Shown piece after piece: positions 16,019 to 24,909 of a stretch of 43,674 nt of DNA. The notes below the pieces were generated by a model. It saw nothing but the letters and a program-made list of their open reading frames with translations, was not told where the DNA came from and searched no databases. Location of the stretch: NCBI GenBank assembly GCA_009886205.1, contig QXZU01000065.1, forward strand, positions 34,553 through 78,226, read 5' to 3'. A program made the position numbers and the translations under genes. The stretch's first letter is position 1. Every line of letters begins with the position of its first letter. The stretch is from K189A clade bacterium. Lineage in GTDB: Bacteria > Pseudomonadota > Gammaproteobacteria > Pseudomonadales > Azotimanducaceae.

Positions 16019-17656
16019 TTAAACCGGCTCGCCTAGTGCACGCGCGCGGTCAATACGACTGGCTTCATCATCAGCCAAGTAGCGCGAAGCCAGCAGCAAC
16101 ATCACAACACTTAATGCAAAAGGTGCCAAGCCCCAGGCCATAGCCGTCTGCAAAGCAAATTTACTCTCAGTACCAGCTGCGATATACAAATCACTGAACT
16201 GCCCAATTAGGAATGGGCCTAAGGCCAAACCGACAAAGGTGTTCATCAGCAAATAGTAAGCAGACGCTGTTGCACGCATTCTCGGCATCACTAAGTCATT
16301 AGCAGTACTGGCTGCGCAACCTATCCAAGCCGGAGAGATGACACTGAACAAGAACGAGTAAAAATACGCTGCCGCAATACTTTCTGTATACAAAAAACCA
16401 AATATGCAGGGCACGGCAAAAAACGGAATAATCAAGCCGACATAAAGTCGCGCGTTGACATATTTGGTTTTGAAATAGTCGGCCAAAATGCCACCTAGAA
16501 CAATACCGATAAAACCGCCAATGGCAGAACCCATGCCTAAATATAGGCCAGCATCTGCAATACTTTCACCATGGAAACGCTGCATAAACGGCGGCGACCA
16601 AAAACCAAGGCCGTAGGTCACAAAAGAAATTGCTGGGAAACCAATGGTGGAGAATATAAAGGCTTTAGATTGGAACATCATGCCAAAGCACGCAGGATCC
16701 GTGAGCTTAAGATAGTGAATCCACGTGGCGGTGATATAGACACCAATACCCAGTGCAATCCATTGCAACAATGTGGGCATTAAGACATATAGTCCGTAAA
16801 AGAGTAGCCCTATCAGAGTTGCAACAATCAGATTGATGACTACTGCTCGCAGGCCGCCAGCCACATAAAGACTGACAATCGAAAAGCCTGGAAGCACACT
16901 CATCAACGACTTACCGGCAGCCTGAAAGGGGGCAGGGTGTTGTGGCGTCAGTATGCCCTCACTGGCACCCTTTACCGGTTCACGCAGAGTCCAAACCCAA
17001 ATAGCCATAAATATACCTGGGACACCTACGGCAAGAAACGCCGCCTGCCAAGCCTTAATGCCCAGTGGTGCAAGAGTAGGATCTGGATACCAGCCATGCC
17101 AGCTGTGCACAATTGCGCCGCCGAGGAATAAGCCGATACCCGAGCCTAGGTAGATACCACTAGAGTAAATGGCTAACACCGTTGCTCTGACTTTCGGCGA
17201 AAAATAGTCCGAGAGCATGGAAAAGGCGGCCGGGGTAGCGCTCGCTTCACCTACACCCACACCAAACCTGCAAAATGCGAGGCTGCCAAAGTTCTGCGCG
17301 AAGCCTGACATAGCGGTCATCAAACTCCAGAACGACAAGCCCATAGAAATTAATTTTTTGCGATTCCACATGTCCGCCAAGCGGCCTAGGGGAATACCAA
17401 AGACCGCATAAAACACGGCGAAGGCGGTACCGTATAGAAAACCAATTTCGGCGTCTCCTATACCCAAATCTGCCTTAATCTCCTCGGCCAAAATCGACAA
17501 AATCTGGCGATCAATAAAGTTAAATATGTAAACTATGATCAGCACGAACAAAACGTACTTGGCGTAGCGAGCACTCGATGCTTGCTCGGCTTCCGCTGCA
17601 GCCTGTTGCTCCGCAGACATCACGTTCTCAGCCTCTTCACTCTCGTTACGATCCAA
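16019..17656 (-). CDS. MFS transporter, spinster-like
   Basis: Inner-membrane carrier of 545 residues, longer than a minimal MFS because of an Ala/Glu-rich N-terminal tail (about 30 residues) and a central extension of extra hydrophobic segments (about 245-310). FNFIDRQILSILAEEIK, GRLADMWNRKKLISMG and GVGEASATPAAFSMLSDYF are typical of spinster-like proteins found beside aromatic, steroid or lipid catabolic genes in proteobacteria. The start is most likely TTG at 17656, 7 nt after GGGGAGA, which lies inside the end of the nitroreductase gene (11-bp overlap). An ATG at 17620 is the alternative. It probably imports the substrate handled by this cluster; that is inference. Confidence 0.88.
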   Translation of the reverse strand: MDRNESEEAENVMSAEQQAAAEAEQASSARYAKYVLFVLIIVYIFNFIDRQILSILAEEIKADLGIGDAEIGFLYGTAFAVFYAVFGIPLGRLADMWNRKKLISMGLSFWSLMTAMSGFAQNFGSLAFCRFGVGVGEASATPAAFSMLSDYFSPKVRATVLAIYSSGIYLGSGIGLFLGGAIVHSWHGWYPDPTLAPLGIKAWQAAFLAVGVPGIFMAIWVWTLREPVKGASEGILTPQHPAPFQAAGKSLMSVLPGFSIVSLYVAGGLRAVVINLIVATLIGLLFYGLYVLMPTLLQWIALGIGVYITATWIHYLKLTDPACFGMMFQSKAFIFSTIGFPAISFVTYGLGFWSPPFMQRFHGESIADAGLYLGMGSAIGGFIGIVLGGILADYFKTKYVNARLYVGLIIPFFAVPCIFGFLYTESIAAAYFYSFLFSVISPAWIGCAASTANDLVMPRMRATASAYYLLMNTFVGLALGPFLIGQFSDLYIAAGTESKFALQTAMAWGLAPFALSVVMLLLASRYLADDEASRIDRARALGEPV

Positions 17657-18314
17657 CTAGATTCTCCCCATTCCAATGTTCTAACACGGTAAAACTGTGC
17701 ACATCATTGCGTTTAAGTTTAGTTAACTGCTTAACCGGCTGACCCAAAGGAATCATCGCGGCAAAAGCCATTTCTTCGGGCACACCAATAAGCTCACGGA
17801 GCTTGTCTTCCTGCCCGGCGGCAAAGGTAGTTAACGTGCCGCCCAAACCCTCGCTTCGAGCAGCAAGCAAAATATTCCAAACAAAGGGATAAATCGAAGC
17901 TCCAGAAATCACCCCTACTCGGTCTAGGCCACTGTCGAAAGAGGCAATCACTGAGAGGTCTACAAAGACTAACAATATAACGGGCGCTTGGGTTAAGTTG
18001 TCGAGCATTTGTTGGGGAACAGCCGTGTTTTCTACGTCAGCGTCACTTACTTGACTGGGATTAATGGTATTAAACGGCGCTTCACCCGCCTTAACTTGGG
18101 CAACATAGCGCTGCATGCTCGGCGCCATGATGTCTGCTAACCCTTGGCGAGTAGCGTCATTGCGCACCACTACTACCTTCCAACCTTGTCGATTACCCCC
18201 ACTAGGCGCAAACCGTGCATTTTCCAAAATGCGCTGCAGCATGGCGTCTGTAACCGGCATATCGGTAAACTCACGCGCGGCAAAAGTGGTACGCATTACT
18301 TCATAAAGTTCCAT
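17646..18314 (-). CDS. Nitroreductase-family FMN oxidoreductase (cluster-leading copy)
   Basis: A 222-residue flavoenzyme of the NfsB/FRase-like fold. MRTTFAAREFTDMPVTD and ENARFAPSGGNRQGWKVVVVR carry the FMN-phosphate Arg/Ser/Asn residues, and the C-terminal part has GLGGTLTTFAAG and AMIPLGQPVKQLTKLKRNDV. Such enzymes reduce nitro groups, quinones or enones with NAD(P)H. The ATG at 18314 is preferred because GGGAGAG precedes it; a TTG at 18332 lies upstream of that site. First gene of the minus-strand run that continues with the MFS carrier and Cox-type genes. It differs clearly from the other nitroreductase at 19.2 kb, so the two are not a recent duplication. Confidence 0.9.
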   Translation of the reverse strand: MELYEVMRTTFAAREFTDMPVTDAMLQRILENARFAPSGGNRQGWKVVVVRNDATRQGLADIMAPSMQRYVAQVKAGEAPFNTINPSQVSDADVENTAVPQQMLDNLTQAPVILLVFVDLSVIASFDSGLDRVGVISGASIYPFVWNILLAARSEGLGGTLTTFAAGQEDKLRELIGVPEEMAFAAMIPLGQPVKQLTKLKRNDVHSFTVLEHWNGENLVGS

Positions 18315-18601
18315 TAGTGCTGTCTCTCCCAAAATTCTTCACTATCGGTGCGGCTATTTAAATTCGCAGCGGTTATCCACTGGTAAACACATACCGCCCG
18401 AGGGTATTGAGCCAAAACGGCGTCGCCTGCTGCGCCTGCCGCAACAGCAAGTAACTGACCAAAGTATGAGCACGCACCTTAGCCCATGAACACCGCCGGG
18501 TGAATCATTTCCGCGCTAAACTGGCGGCTAGCACGCATTAACGACGGTTATTTATGCGACACTAAAGCGCAATTTTCGCAATCTGGGAACATTAAAAACC
18601 G

Positions 18602-19147
18602 ATGGCAACTACACTTTTATTTAACAAACCCTTCGACGTTTTGTGTCAATTCACTGACGATCAACAGCGCCAATGCCTTGCCGATTTTATTGATACACCT
18701 GGGGTCTACGCAGCAGGACGACTAGATCGAGACAGCGAAGGTTTGTTAGTGCTCACTGATGACGGTGTGTTGAATCAGAAAATCACCCACCCCAAAGGCA
18801 AGATGAGTAAGACCTACTGGGTGCAGGTGGAGGGTGCGCCGGAGGCGGCAGACCTGCAGCCGCTGATTGATGGCATGGAATTGAAAGATGGTCTAAGCCT
18901 GCCCGTGCGCTGGGCTTTTGGTCGCCAGCCACACGAAACCATAGATGTTTGGCCACGCCAGCCACCTATTCGCCAACGCAAAAATATACCCACCACCTGG
19001 CTCACCTTAACTTTGAAGGAAGGACGAAACAGACAGGTGCGACGCATGTGCGCAGGCCTAGGCTTTCCTGTTTTGCGCCTGATCCGATATCGAGTTGGGT
19101 CGTGGACAATAGATGGCATTGCCCCAGGAGAGTTTACGCCGGTTTAG
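18602..19147 (+). CDS. rluE: 23S rRNA pseudouridine synthase RluE-like
   Basis: RsuA/RluB/E/F-family pseudouridine synthase, 181 residues and lacking the N-terminal S4 domain, as RluE does. Catalytic Asp is in GRLDRDSEGLLVLTDDG (about residues 38-54). Other motifs are LLFNKPFDVLCQFTD at the start, KTYWVQVEG, LKEGRNRQVRRMCAGLGFPVLRLIRYRVG near the end. RluE of E. coli modifies U2457 in domain V of 23S rRNA. The gene stands alone, divergent from the nitroreductase/Cox run and convergent with the next nitroreductase. Confidence 0.93.
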   Translation: MATTLLFNKPFDVLCQFTDDQQRQCLADFIDTPGVYAAGRLDRDSEGLLVLTDDGVLNQKITHPKGKMSKTYWVQVEGAPEAADLQPLIDGMELKDGLSLPVRWAFGRQPHETIDVWPRQPPIRQRKNIPTTWLTLTLKEGRNRQVRRMCAGLGFPVLRLIRYRVGSWTIDGIAPGEFTPV

Positions 19148-19173
19148 GCCTCTATTTGTGCTTTTGTCTGTAG

Positions 19174-19208
19174 GTCGTCTGCGCGTCGTCGAACCGTCGT
19201 CTGCGCGT
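19174..19208. repeat. 13-bp direct repeat, 22 bp apart, between convergent genes
   Basis: GTCGTCTGCGCGT occurs exactly at 19174-19186 and 19196-19208. It occupies the 64-bp spacer between the rluE and nitroreductase stops. It is one more example of short tandem duplication at a gene border. Confidence 0.7.
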
Positions 19209-19211
19209 TTT

Positions 19212-19823
19212 CTATGACTGTGGTTCAGCGGGTAACTGGCCAGCAAAGGCGAGCTCGGAGAAGGCTTTACGTGGGCTAGGCACTTCGCGGTCTTGCAGGG
19301 GTTGGGGTAAGTCTTGTTTATCTCCAGGATGCCCTACTGCAACCATTGCCTGAAGCTTATAGACCTCACCTAAATTCAGTACCGCCGGTGCCTGATCATG
19401 CTCCACACCCCACATTGCGTGGGTCACTAAGCCCATGCTTTGGGCCTGCAAGGCAAAACTCATCCAAGCACTGCCAGTGTCAAAACCATACGTAGGGGCT
19501 GGCGCGTCGTTATGTTCGAAAGTAGTTCGCGCAACAATGGCCACCAAGACGCCGGCATCTTTTGCCCAGGCTTGGTTCATATCCATAATGAGGTCAAACA
19601 TTGGCTGCCATTGGGGCGTATCCCGCAACGCGTAAATAAAACGCCAAGGTTGAGAGTTAAAACAGGAAGGGGCCCAACGAGCAGCTTCAACTAACTGCTC
19701 GATCTCGCCGAGAGTGACCGCTTCGCCACTCATGGCTCGAGGCGACCAGCGGCGGATAAATTGGCTATCCGCTTCGGCCTCAGGACTGCGGGTGAGTAAA
19801 ACGTCTGTATCTAATGTGGACAT
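19212..19823 (-). CDS. Nitroreductase-family FMN oxidoreductase (second copy)
   Basis: A 203-residue nitroreductase. FIRRWSPRAMSGEAV and EAARWAPSCFNSQPWRFIY form the FMN site typical of the YdjA/AcrA-like malonic-semialdehyde-reductase and nitroreductase branches. FDTGSAWMSFALQAQSMGL and VAVGHPGD complete the fold. The true substrate is unknown. The ATG follows GAGGAAAGGTT. It lies downstream of pntB on the same strand, but a 96-bp spacer with a 22-bp inverted repeat suggests its own promoter. Confidence 0.9.
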   Translation of the reverse strand: MSTLDTDVLLTRSPEAEADSQFIRRWSPRAMSGEAVTLGEIEQLVEAARWAPSCFNSQPWRFIYALRDTPQWQPMFDLIMDMNQAWAKDAGVLVAIVARTTFEHNDAPAPTYGFDTGSAWMSFALQAQSMGLVTHAMWGVEHDQAPAVLNLGEVYKLQAMVAVGHPGDKQDLPQPLQDREVPSPRKAFSELAFAGQLPAEPQS

Positions 19824-19838
19824 AACCTTTCCTCACCC

Positions 19839-19860
19839 GGACTAGAGTATGAGCTAGTCC
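19839..19860. promoter_or_regulatory. Inverted repeat upstream of the second nitroreductase gene
   Basis: GGACTAG (19839-19845) and CTAGTCC (19854-19860) are perfect 7-bp arms with an 8-bp spacer, 16 bp upstream of the start codon and just before its ribosome site. It could be an operator, or an RNA hairpin that limits translation. Confidence 0.4.
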
Positions 19861-19881
19861 TAAGATTTATCTAAGATCTGC

Positions 19882-19926
19882 TACTCGTTCTAGTACTAGT
19901 TCTAATGCTCGTTCTAAAACTAGGTC
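19882..19926. repeat. Imperfect CTCGTTCTA / CTAGTTCTA repeat between pntB and nitroreductase
   Basis: CTCGTTCTA occurs at 19884 and 19908 (24 bp apart) with a related ACTAGTTCTA between them. The block runs up to the pntB stop codon. It has no T run, so it is not an obvious terminator. Confidence 0.45.
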
Positions 19927-21281
19927 TTAAACTCAGCAACTACCGCCGCAATAGACTGCTTAGCATCGCCAAACAGCATCCGTGTGTTGTCGCCAAAGAA
20001 CAATGGGTTATCTACACCAGAGAATCCTGAAGCCATAGAACGCTTAAGTACAAACACCGTTTGCGCTTGGTCTACATTGATAATCGGCATGCCGTAGATT
20101 GGGCTGTTCTCATCGTTACGCGCCGCAGGGTTAACTACGTCATTAGCACCAATAACAACTGCCACATCGACTTTGTCTATGCGTGGATTGATGTCTTCCA
20201 TTTCAACCAACTGGTCATAAGGCACGTTAGCTTCAGCCAACAGTACGTTCATGTGTCCTGGCATACGCCCAGCAACTGGGTGAATGGCGTAGGTCACTTC
20301 CGCACCATTCTTTTCTAACAGCTCTCCCAACTCGCGCACTACGTGCTGAGCCTGGGCTACCGCCATGCCATATCCTGGTACAAATGAAACCGACTGAGCC
20401 GCTTCAAGAATAAGAAACGCATCTTCGCTGTTAATTGGCTTAACTTCGCCCTCGACCTTAGTCGCCTCTTTCACTGCGCCGAAGCCAGAAAACAGCACGT
20501 GGCCCAACGAGCGATTCATCGCCTTACACATAATGTTTGTCAAGATAATGCCAGCTGCGCCAACCATAGATCCTGCAACAATCAGAATGTTGTTATTAAT
20601 TGCGAAACCAGCCGCACAAGCCGCTAAGCCCGAGTAGCTGTTAAGCAGTGAAATAACCACGGGCATGTCTGCGCCGCCAATTGGCAGTACAGCCATTACA
20701 CCGAAGATAAGTGCCAACGCGATAACTGCATAAAGGTAAGGCGAATCTACCGCAGGCTCTAAACAGAACATTACTGAGCAAACAACAATTGCCACTAAAA
20801 TCAGTGCGTTAACAAAACGCTGAGCGCCAAATACAACCGCTGCGGAGTTAATGACTTCGGACAACTTACCCCAAGCCAAGATACTGCCACTGAAGGTCAT
20901 GCCGCCAATTAGAATGGAAAGCAAAATTGTGATGTCAGTAAACGTAGTGTTACCTACATTGTATAAAGCAGCCCAACCCACCATTAAGCTGGCAATACCG
21001 CCAGAGCCGTTAAACAGTGCAACCATTTCTGGCATGCTGGTCATTTCAACTTTCTGCGCGGTGATTGCACCCACTAATGAGCCCACTAGAATTGCGCCAA
21101 TAATCCATTCCCAAGGAAGAATGTCTTTATTGAACAAGGTCACAACCACTGCAATTAACATGGCTATAGATGACAGCTTGTTGCCTCTAACCGCAGTAGC
21201 TGGAGAACCCAACTGCTTGAGGCCAAAGATAAATAGAGCGGCAGAAACCACATACCATAAGTTAATAATTTCTAAGCTCAT
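19920..21281 (-). CDS. pntB: NAD(P) transhydrogenase subunit beta
   Basis: Inner-membrane subunit of the proton-translocating transhydrogenase, 453 residues. The N-terminal ~270 residues are membrane helices of domain II. The C-terminal domain III binds NADP(H), with VPGYGMAVAQAQHVVRELG, the segment HPVAGRMPGHMNVLLAEANVPY and VVIGANDVVNPAARND. It drives NADH + NADP+ to NAD+ + NADPH with the proton gradient. The start overlaps pntAB by 4 bp (ATGA). Third gene of the pntAA-pntAB-pntB operon. Confidence 0.97.
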   Translation of the reverse strand: MSLEIINLWYVVSAALFIFGLKQLGSPATAVRGNKLSSIAMLIAVVVTLFNKDILPWEWIIGAILVGSLVGAITAQKVEMTSMPEMVALFNGSGGIASLMVGWAALYNVGNTTFTDITILLSILIGGMTFSGSILAWGKLSEVINSAAVVFGAQRFVNALILVAIVVCSVMFCLEPAVDSPYLYAVIALALIFGVMAVLPIGGADMPVVISLLNSYSGLAACAAGFAINNNILIVAGSMVGAAGIILTNIMCKAMNRSLGHVLFSGFGAVKEATKVEGEVKPINSEDAFLILEAAQSVSFVPGYGMAVAQAQHVVRELGELLEKNGAEVTYAIHPVAGRMPGHMNVLLAEANVPYDQLVEMEDINPRIDKVDVAVVIGANDVVNPAARNDENSPIYGMPIINVDQAQTVFVLKRSMASGFSGVDNPLFFGDNTRMLFGDAKQSIAAVVAEFKT

Positions 21282-21589
21282 GATTTGCCTCCACTCTGGT
21301 CAACATCTTTCTTCTTGAACATGCTCAGCATTCTATTGGTCACCATGTAGCCGCCGACCACGTTAATGGTGGCAAACATCACCGCTGCTGCGCCCAAAAT
21401 AGTCGCCAGCATGTCAGTGCCTTCAGTGCCAGAACTGGCAGAGATCAATGCACCCACAATGGTGATACCAGAAATTGCATTGGCACCAGACATTAAAGGT
21501 GTGTGTAAGGTGGCAGGCACCTTAGAAATCAATTCGAAGCCCAAGAATATGGACAACATAAGTATCAACGCTAAAAAGACAGCATCCAT
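21278..21589 (-). CDS. pntAB: NAD(P) transhydrogenase subunit alpha part 2
   Basis: A 103-residue membrane protein with three hydrophobic helices (FLALILMLSIFLGFELIS, the GANAISGITIVGALI region and ATILGAAAVMFATINVVGGY). It is the domain II portion that is fused to the alpha subunit in E. coli but separate in Rhodospirillum-type operons. HTPLMSGANAISG is the family hallmark. It starts 2 bp after the pntAA stop and overlaps pntB by 4 bp, so equal translation of the membrane pieces is likely. Confidence 0.95.
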   Translation of the reverse strand: MDAVFLALILMLSIFLGFELISKVPATLHTPLMSGANAISGITIVGALISASSGTEGTDMLATILGAAAVMFATINVVGGYMVTNRMLSMFKKKDVDQSGGKS

Positions 21590-21591
21590 GA

Positions 21592-22728
21592 TTACGCTCC
21601 GCTATATATGTTTTTGATGGTCTCGTTAACCACAGCGCCATCACGAGTAATGACACAGCTTTGAACGATTTCGTCTTCAGGATCTAAGTTCAGCTGCTTC
21701 GCCTCTTCATCCCAAAATTCTTGCAAAAGGTTCACCAAGTTATTGGAGTACATTTCGCTGGCATTGCGTGCCACTTCGCCTGGTAGGTTGCCCTGACCAA
21801 TAATTTTCACGCCGTTGATTTCAACGGTTTCGTTAAGCACAGAGCCTTCAACATTGCCGCCGGTCTCTACCGCCATGTCAACAATCACGCTGCCTGGCTG
21901 CATAGATTCGATCATGTCGCGGTCAATCAACTGAGGTGCTGGACGACCAAATAATTGAGCTGTAGTAATCACCACATCTGACTGGCTGATCACCTGCTTT
22001 TGCCCTTCACGTTGAATTGCCATTTGCTCAGGCGTCAACGCCTTCGCGTAGCCTTGGTCAGTTTGGCCTGTGTCGCCTAAATCTATTTCAACAAACTTGG
22101 CACCAAGCGACTGCACTTGTTCGGCAACAACCGGACGCGTATCGAAGGCTTCAACCCGAGCACCAAGGCGCTTGGCTGTAGCAATCGCTTGCAGACCCGC
22201 AACACCCGCGCCAATAACAAATACGCGCGCTGGTCTGATGGTGCCTGAAGGCGTCATCATCATGGGCATGATCTTAGGCGAATGGAAAGCCGCCTGAATA
22301 ACGGTTACATACCCTGCAAGGTTCGCTTGAGAGGACAGAGCGTCCATTTTCTGCGCCCGCGTACTACGCGGCACCATTTCCATTGAAATGGCAGTAGCAC
22401 CCTGAGTTGCAAGTGACTCGACAAGCGTCTTTTCATTAAATGGATCAAGAAAGCTTATGGTGACTGCACCAGATTTCAGCAGGCTGACTTCAGCAGCGTC
22501 TGGCTTGCGCACACAAATGAGTAGATCTGCTGCGGCAATTACGTCTGCGCGCGGGGCGAGGGTCACACCGGCATCAGTGAACAAAGCGTCACTGAACCCA
22601 GATGCTGCTCCAGCACCGCTTTCCATGCTTATGGAAAAACCGAGTTTAATTAATTTACTAGCATTAGCCGGTACCAGTGCACAACGCACTTCGCCAGGCC
22701 AGGTTTCCTTCGGCACTCCAATTTGCAT
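21592..22728 (-). CDS. pntAA: NAD(P) transhydrogenase subunit alpha part 1
   Basis: Peripheral NAD(H)-binding domain I of the transhydrogenase, 378 residues. It opens with the alanine-dehydrogenase-like MQIGVPKETWPGEVRCALVP. The Rossmann motif is FVIGAGVAGLQAIATAKRLGA near residues 165-185. The mobile-loop segment and PGSVIVDMAVETGGN follow. I chose the ATG at 22728 because GGGGG lies just before it and MQIGVPKE is the standard start; a longer frame up to 22779 is open but has no family match. First gene of the operon, with 433 bp of upstream DNA shared with the TRAP genes. Confidence 0.96.
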   Translation of the reverse strand: MQIGVPKETWPGEVRCALVPANASKLIKLGFSISMESGAGAASGFSDALFTDAGVTLAPRADVIAAADLLICVRKPDAAEVSLLKSGAVTISFLDPFNEKTLVESLATQGATAISMEMVPRSTRAQKMDALSSQANLAGYVTVIQAAFHSPKIMPMMMTPSGTIRPARVFVIGAGVAGLQAIATAKRLGARVEAFDTRPVVAEQVQSLGAKFVEIDLGDTGQTDQGYAKALTPEQMAIQREGQKQVISQSDVVITTAQLFGRPAPQLIDRDMIESMQPGSVIVDMAVETGGNVEGSVLNETVEINGVKIIGQGNLPGEVARNASEMYSNNLVNLLQEFWDEEAKQLNLDPEDEIVQSCVITRDGAVVNETIKNIYSGA

Positions 22729-23161
22729 AAAGCCCCCTAAAATTTGGTTAATAACTGTGTGTCGAAGTACAACCTGCATTTACTCTGCAGTAATCTTTGA
22801 CGGCCTATATCCAAGGTCAGTGTACTGAATAAGTATGACCCCGACATCCTAGCGGCGGCAAGTTACCAGCACATCCAAGTGAAGAAAATGGAATAACTCA
22901 CAAGCAATACATTCCATTTAAGAATTTATCAAAAATGCGGCAAACGCCGCTAATCTGCCAACGCTTTAGACCACCATCTGGAAAAAACTTCCGCCAAGCC
23001 GCAACAACGACAACGGACGCGGCAAACAAACAAACCAATAGTCGATATAGATCCTTGCATCAGAAGACTAGGCTCACCACAATCTGCTGCTCTTATGCAC
23101 TCATGTAATTAAGCCTAGCCACTCAGTTTGAGCAATGGGCCGCAACAGGTACACAAAGGAT
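22729..23161. other. 433-bp divergent regulatory region between pnt and TRAP operons
   Basis: No open frame with a ribosome site is visible. It must hold the promoters of both operons. The only clear structure is a small hairpin at 22937-22950 (GCGGC, loop AAAC, GCCGC) preceded by five A residues. On the minus strand that reads as a hairpin followed by ATTTTT, but no minus-strand gene lies upstream of it, so a terminator role is unlikely unless antisense transcription enters from the TRAP side. Confidence 0.5.
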
Positions 23162-24280
23162 ATGGCGCGTAAATCAATTACTAATAAGGCTGCACTAATA
23201 GCGGTGACCAGCGCTTTTATTGTAGGCATGTTCGCCACCTTGGCTATCAGGCCCGTTAACCCAACCGCTGTAATGACCGCTGATAACGGTCAGGCGGCCC
23301 AAGTACGCCTCAACTGGCGGGTGCCTATTGTCTTTCCAAGGACCATGCCCGTGCTTGGCGAAAATCCGGTTTACCTCGCCAACATGATTGAGCAAGCCAG
23401 TAACGGCAGCATCAAGTTCAACCTATTTGATCCAGGCGAAATTGCACCAGCCTTTGCGATCACCGACGCCGTGCGCGATGGCAAGGTACCCGCTGGATAC
23501 ACATGGCTGGGCTACGACCAAGGCAAGATCCCATCATCACCTCTTATTTCAGCGGTGCCCTTTGGCATGGAGCCTTGGGAGTACAGTGCTTGGTGGTATG
23601 AAGCGGGCGGGCGTGAACTCACCGAAAACCTTTATGTAGCACACAACCTTATGCCCCTTTACTGCGGCATGACTGGGCCCGAAACCGCCGGCTGGTTCCG
23701 AGAAAGAATTGAAACGCTGGAAGATGTTCAGGGATTGAAAATTCGTTTTGCTGGCCTTGGCGGAAAAGTGATCGAACGTCTTGGCGCAAGCGTCACCATG
23801 ATTCCGGGCGGCGAAATATTTCAGGCGCTGGAGAAAGGCGCAATTGATGCAACGGAATTTGCTCTACCTATTGTTGACCAATCCTTAGGGTTTAACCGTG
23901 TGGCAAAGTTCAATTACTACCCTGGCTGGCACCAACCGTTTACTGCCTCGCATTTAGTGGTCAACTTGGGAGTATGGCGGCAGCTTTCTAACGCTGATCA
24001 ATCTTTGATAGAACTCGGTTGCACCGCAGCCGTAACCCGTAATCTGGCTCAAGCCGAAGCGTTGCAAGGCGATGTGATCGCAGGCTTTGCCGACATTGGC
24101 GTTTCTGCGGAGATTTTACCGGAACCTTTATTAAGAGAACTAAATCGCGTGGCGGATGAAATTCTCGACGAGGAAGCCGCCAAAGATGCGGACTTCGCAG
24201 AAATTCTAGCTTCTCAACGGGCTTTCCGTAAAAGCTACGCCGAATGGAAATCTCGCGCCTATCTGCCTAGAGACTTCTAA
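23162..24280 (+). CDS. TRAP transporter solute-binding protein, TakP-type
   Basis: Periplasmic receptor of a tripartite ATP-independent transporter, 372 residues with an N-terminal signal/anchor helix (LIAVTSAFIVGMFATLAI). Characteristic stretches are VQGLKIRFAGLGGKVIERLG, the IPGGEIFQALEKGAIDATEF strand and FNYYPGWHQPFTASHLVVN. These place it in the TakP / mannitol-chloroaromatic group, whose studied member binds 2-oxo acids such as pyruvate with a cation. The ATG at 23162 follows AAAGGAT; another ATG at 23135 lacks a site. Its stop overlaps the next start by one base (TAATG). Confidence 0.93.
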   Translation: MARKSITNKAALIAVTSAFIVGMFATLAIRPVNPTAVMTADNGQAAQVRLNWRVPIVFPRTMPVLGENPVYLANMIEQASNGSIKFNLFDPGEIAPAFAITDAVRDGKVPAGYTWLGYDQGKIPSSPLISAVPFGMEPWEYSAWWYEAGGRELTENLYVAHNLMPLYCGMTGPETAGWFRERIETLEDVQGLKIRFAGLGGKVIERLGASVTMIPGGEIFQALEKGAIDATEFALPIVDQSLGFNRVAKFNYYPGWHQPFTASHLVVNLGVWRQLSNADQSLIELGCTAAVTRNLAQAEALQGDVIAGFADIGVSAEILPEPLLRELNRVADEILDEEAAKDADFAEILASQRAFRKSYAEWKSRAYLPRDF

Positions 24281-24909
24281 TGCGCGTCGACACTCTGCCC
24301 CATACCTACCTTTCTAGGCGCATCGACAATTTTGTCCAGCGTATTGGACAAACACTTTCCTATATCTGGTTGGCGCTTTTATTTGTCATCGTCATCAATG
24401 TGCTGATGCGCTATTTGTTCAGCGAAGGCCGTATAGAATTAGAAGAACTACAGTGGCACTTATATTCCGTTGGTTTTTTGCTGGGCATGAGCTACGCCTA
24501 TCAGGCAGATGTGCATATTCGCGTGGACGTTTTGCATGAGCGCTTCAGTCCACAGCTGCGTGCATGGATTGAACTGTATGGCATTTTACTTTTCCTCATA
24601 CCCTTCATTGCGTTGATCCTGATTTACAGCGTGCAATTCGTCTCGTCTTCTTTTGGGGTCGGCGAAGTATCGCCCTCACCCGGCGGCCTGCCCTATCGTT
24701 GGGCCATTAAAGCAATACTCCCCCTAGGCTTTGCGTTACTCCTGTTGACCGTTTTCGCACGGCTGATCAGAGTCTGGTATTTCCTCTTTATTGACTATGA
24801 GGAACAGGGTAACGAGGGCGGTGCAGTACTCACGAAAGGAACCCCGAAAAATACAGCCGCACCTTTAACAACAAACAACTCACAAGCTGAGGAAATATAT
24901 GGCCGCTAA
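24280..24909 (+). CDS. TRAP transporter small permease (DctQ/TakQ-like)
   Basis: A 209-residue integral membrane protein with four helices in the first ~175 residues, the normal DctQ topology. NVLMRYLFSEGRIELEELQW and SYAYQADVHIRVDVL are family signatures. It links to the large permease to couple transport to a sodium gradient. A hydrophilic C-terminal tail of about 30 residues follows. One-base overlap upstream and 11-bp overlap downstream show tight coupling of all three TRAP genes. Confidence 0.95.
   Translation: MRVDTLPHTYLSRRIDNFVQRIGQTLSYIWLALLFVIVINVLMRYLFSEGRIELEELQWHLYSVGFLLGMSYAYQADVHIRVDVLHERFSPQLRAWIELYGILLFLIPFIALILIYSVQFVSSSFGVGEVSPSPGGLPYRWAIKAILPLGFALLLLTVFARLIRVWYFLFIDYEEQGNEGGAVLTKGTPKNTAAPLTTNNSQAEEIYGR

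Noticed and set aside
22937-22950. Minus-strand terminator
   Set aside because: A small 5-bp hairpin with T residues, but no minus-strand gene lies upstream that it could terminate.
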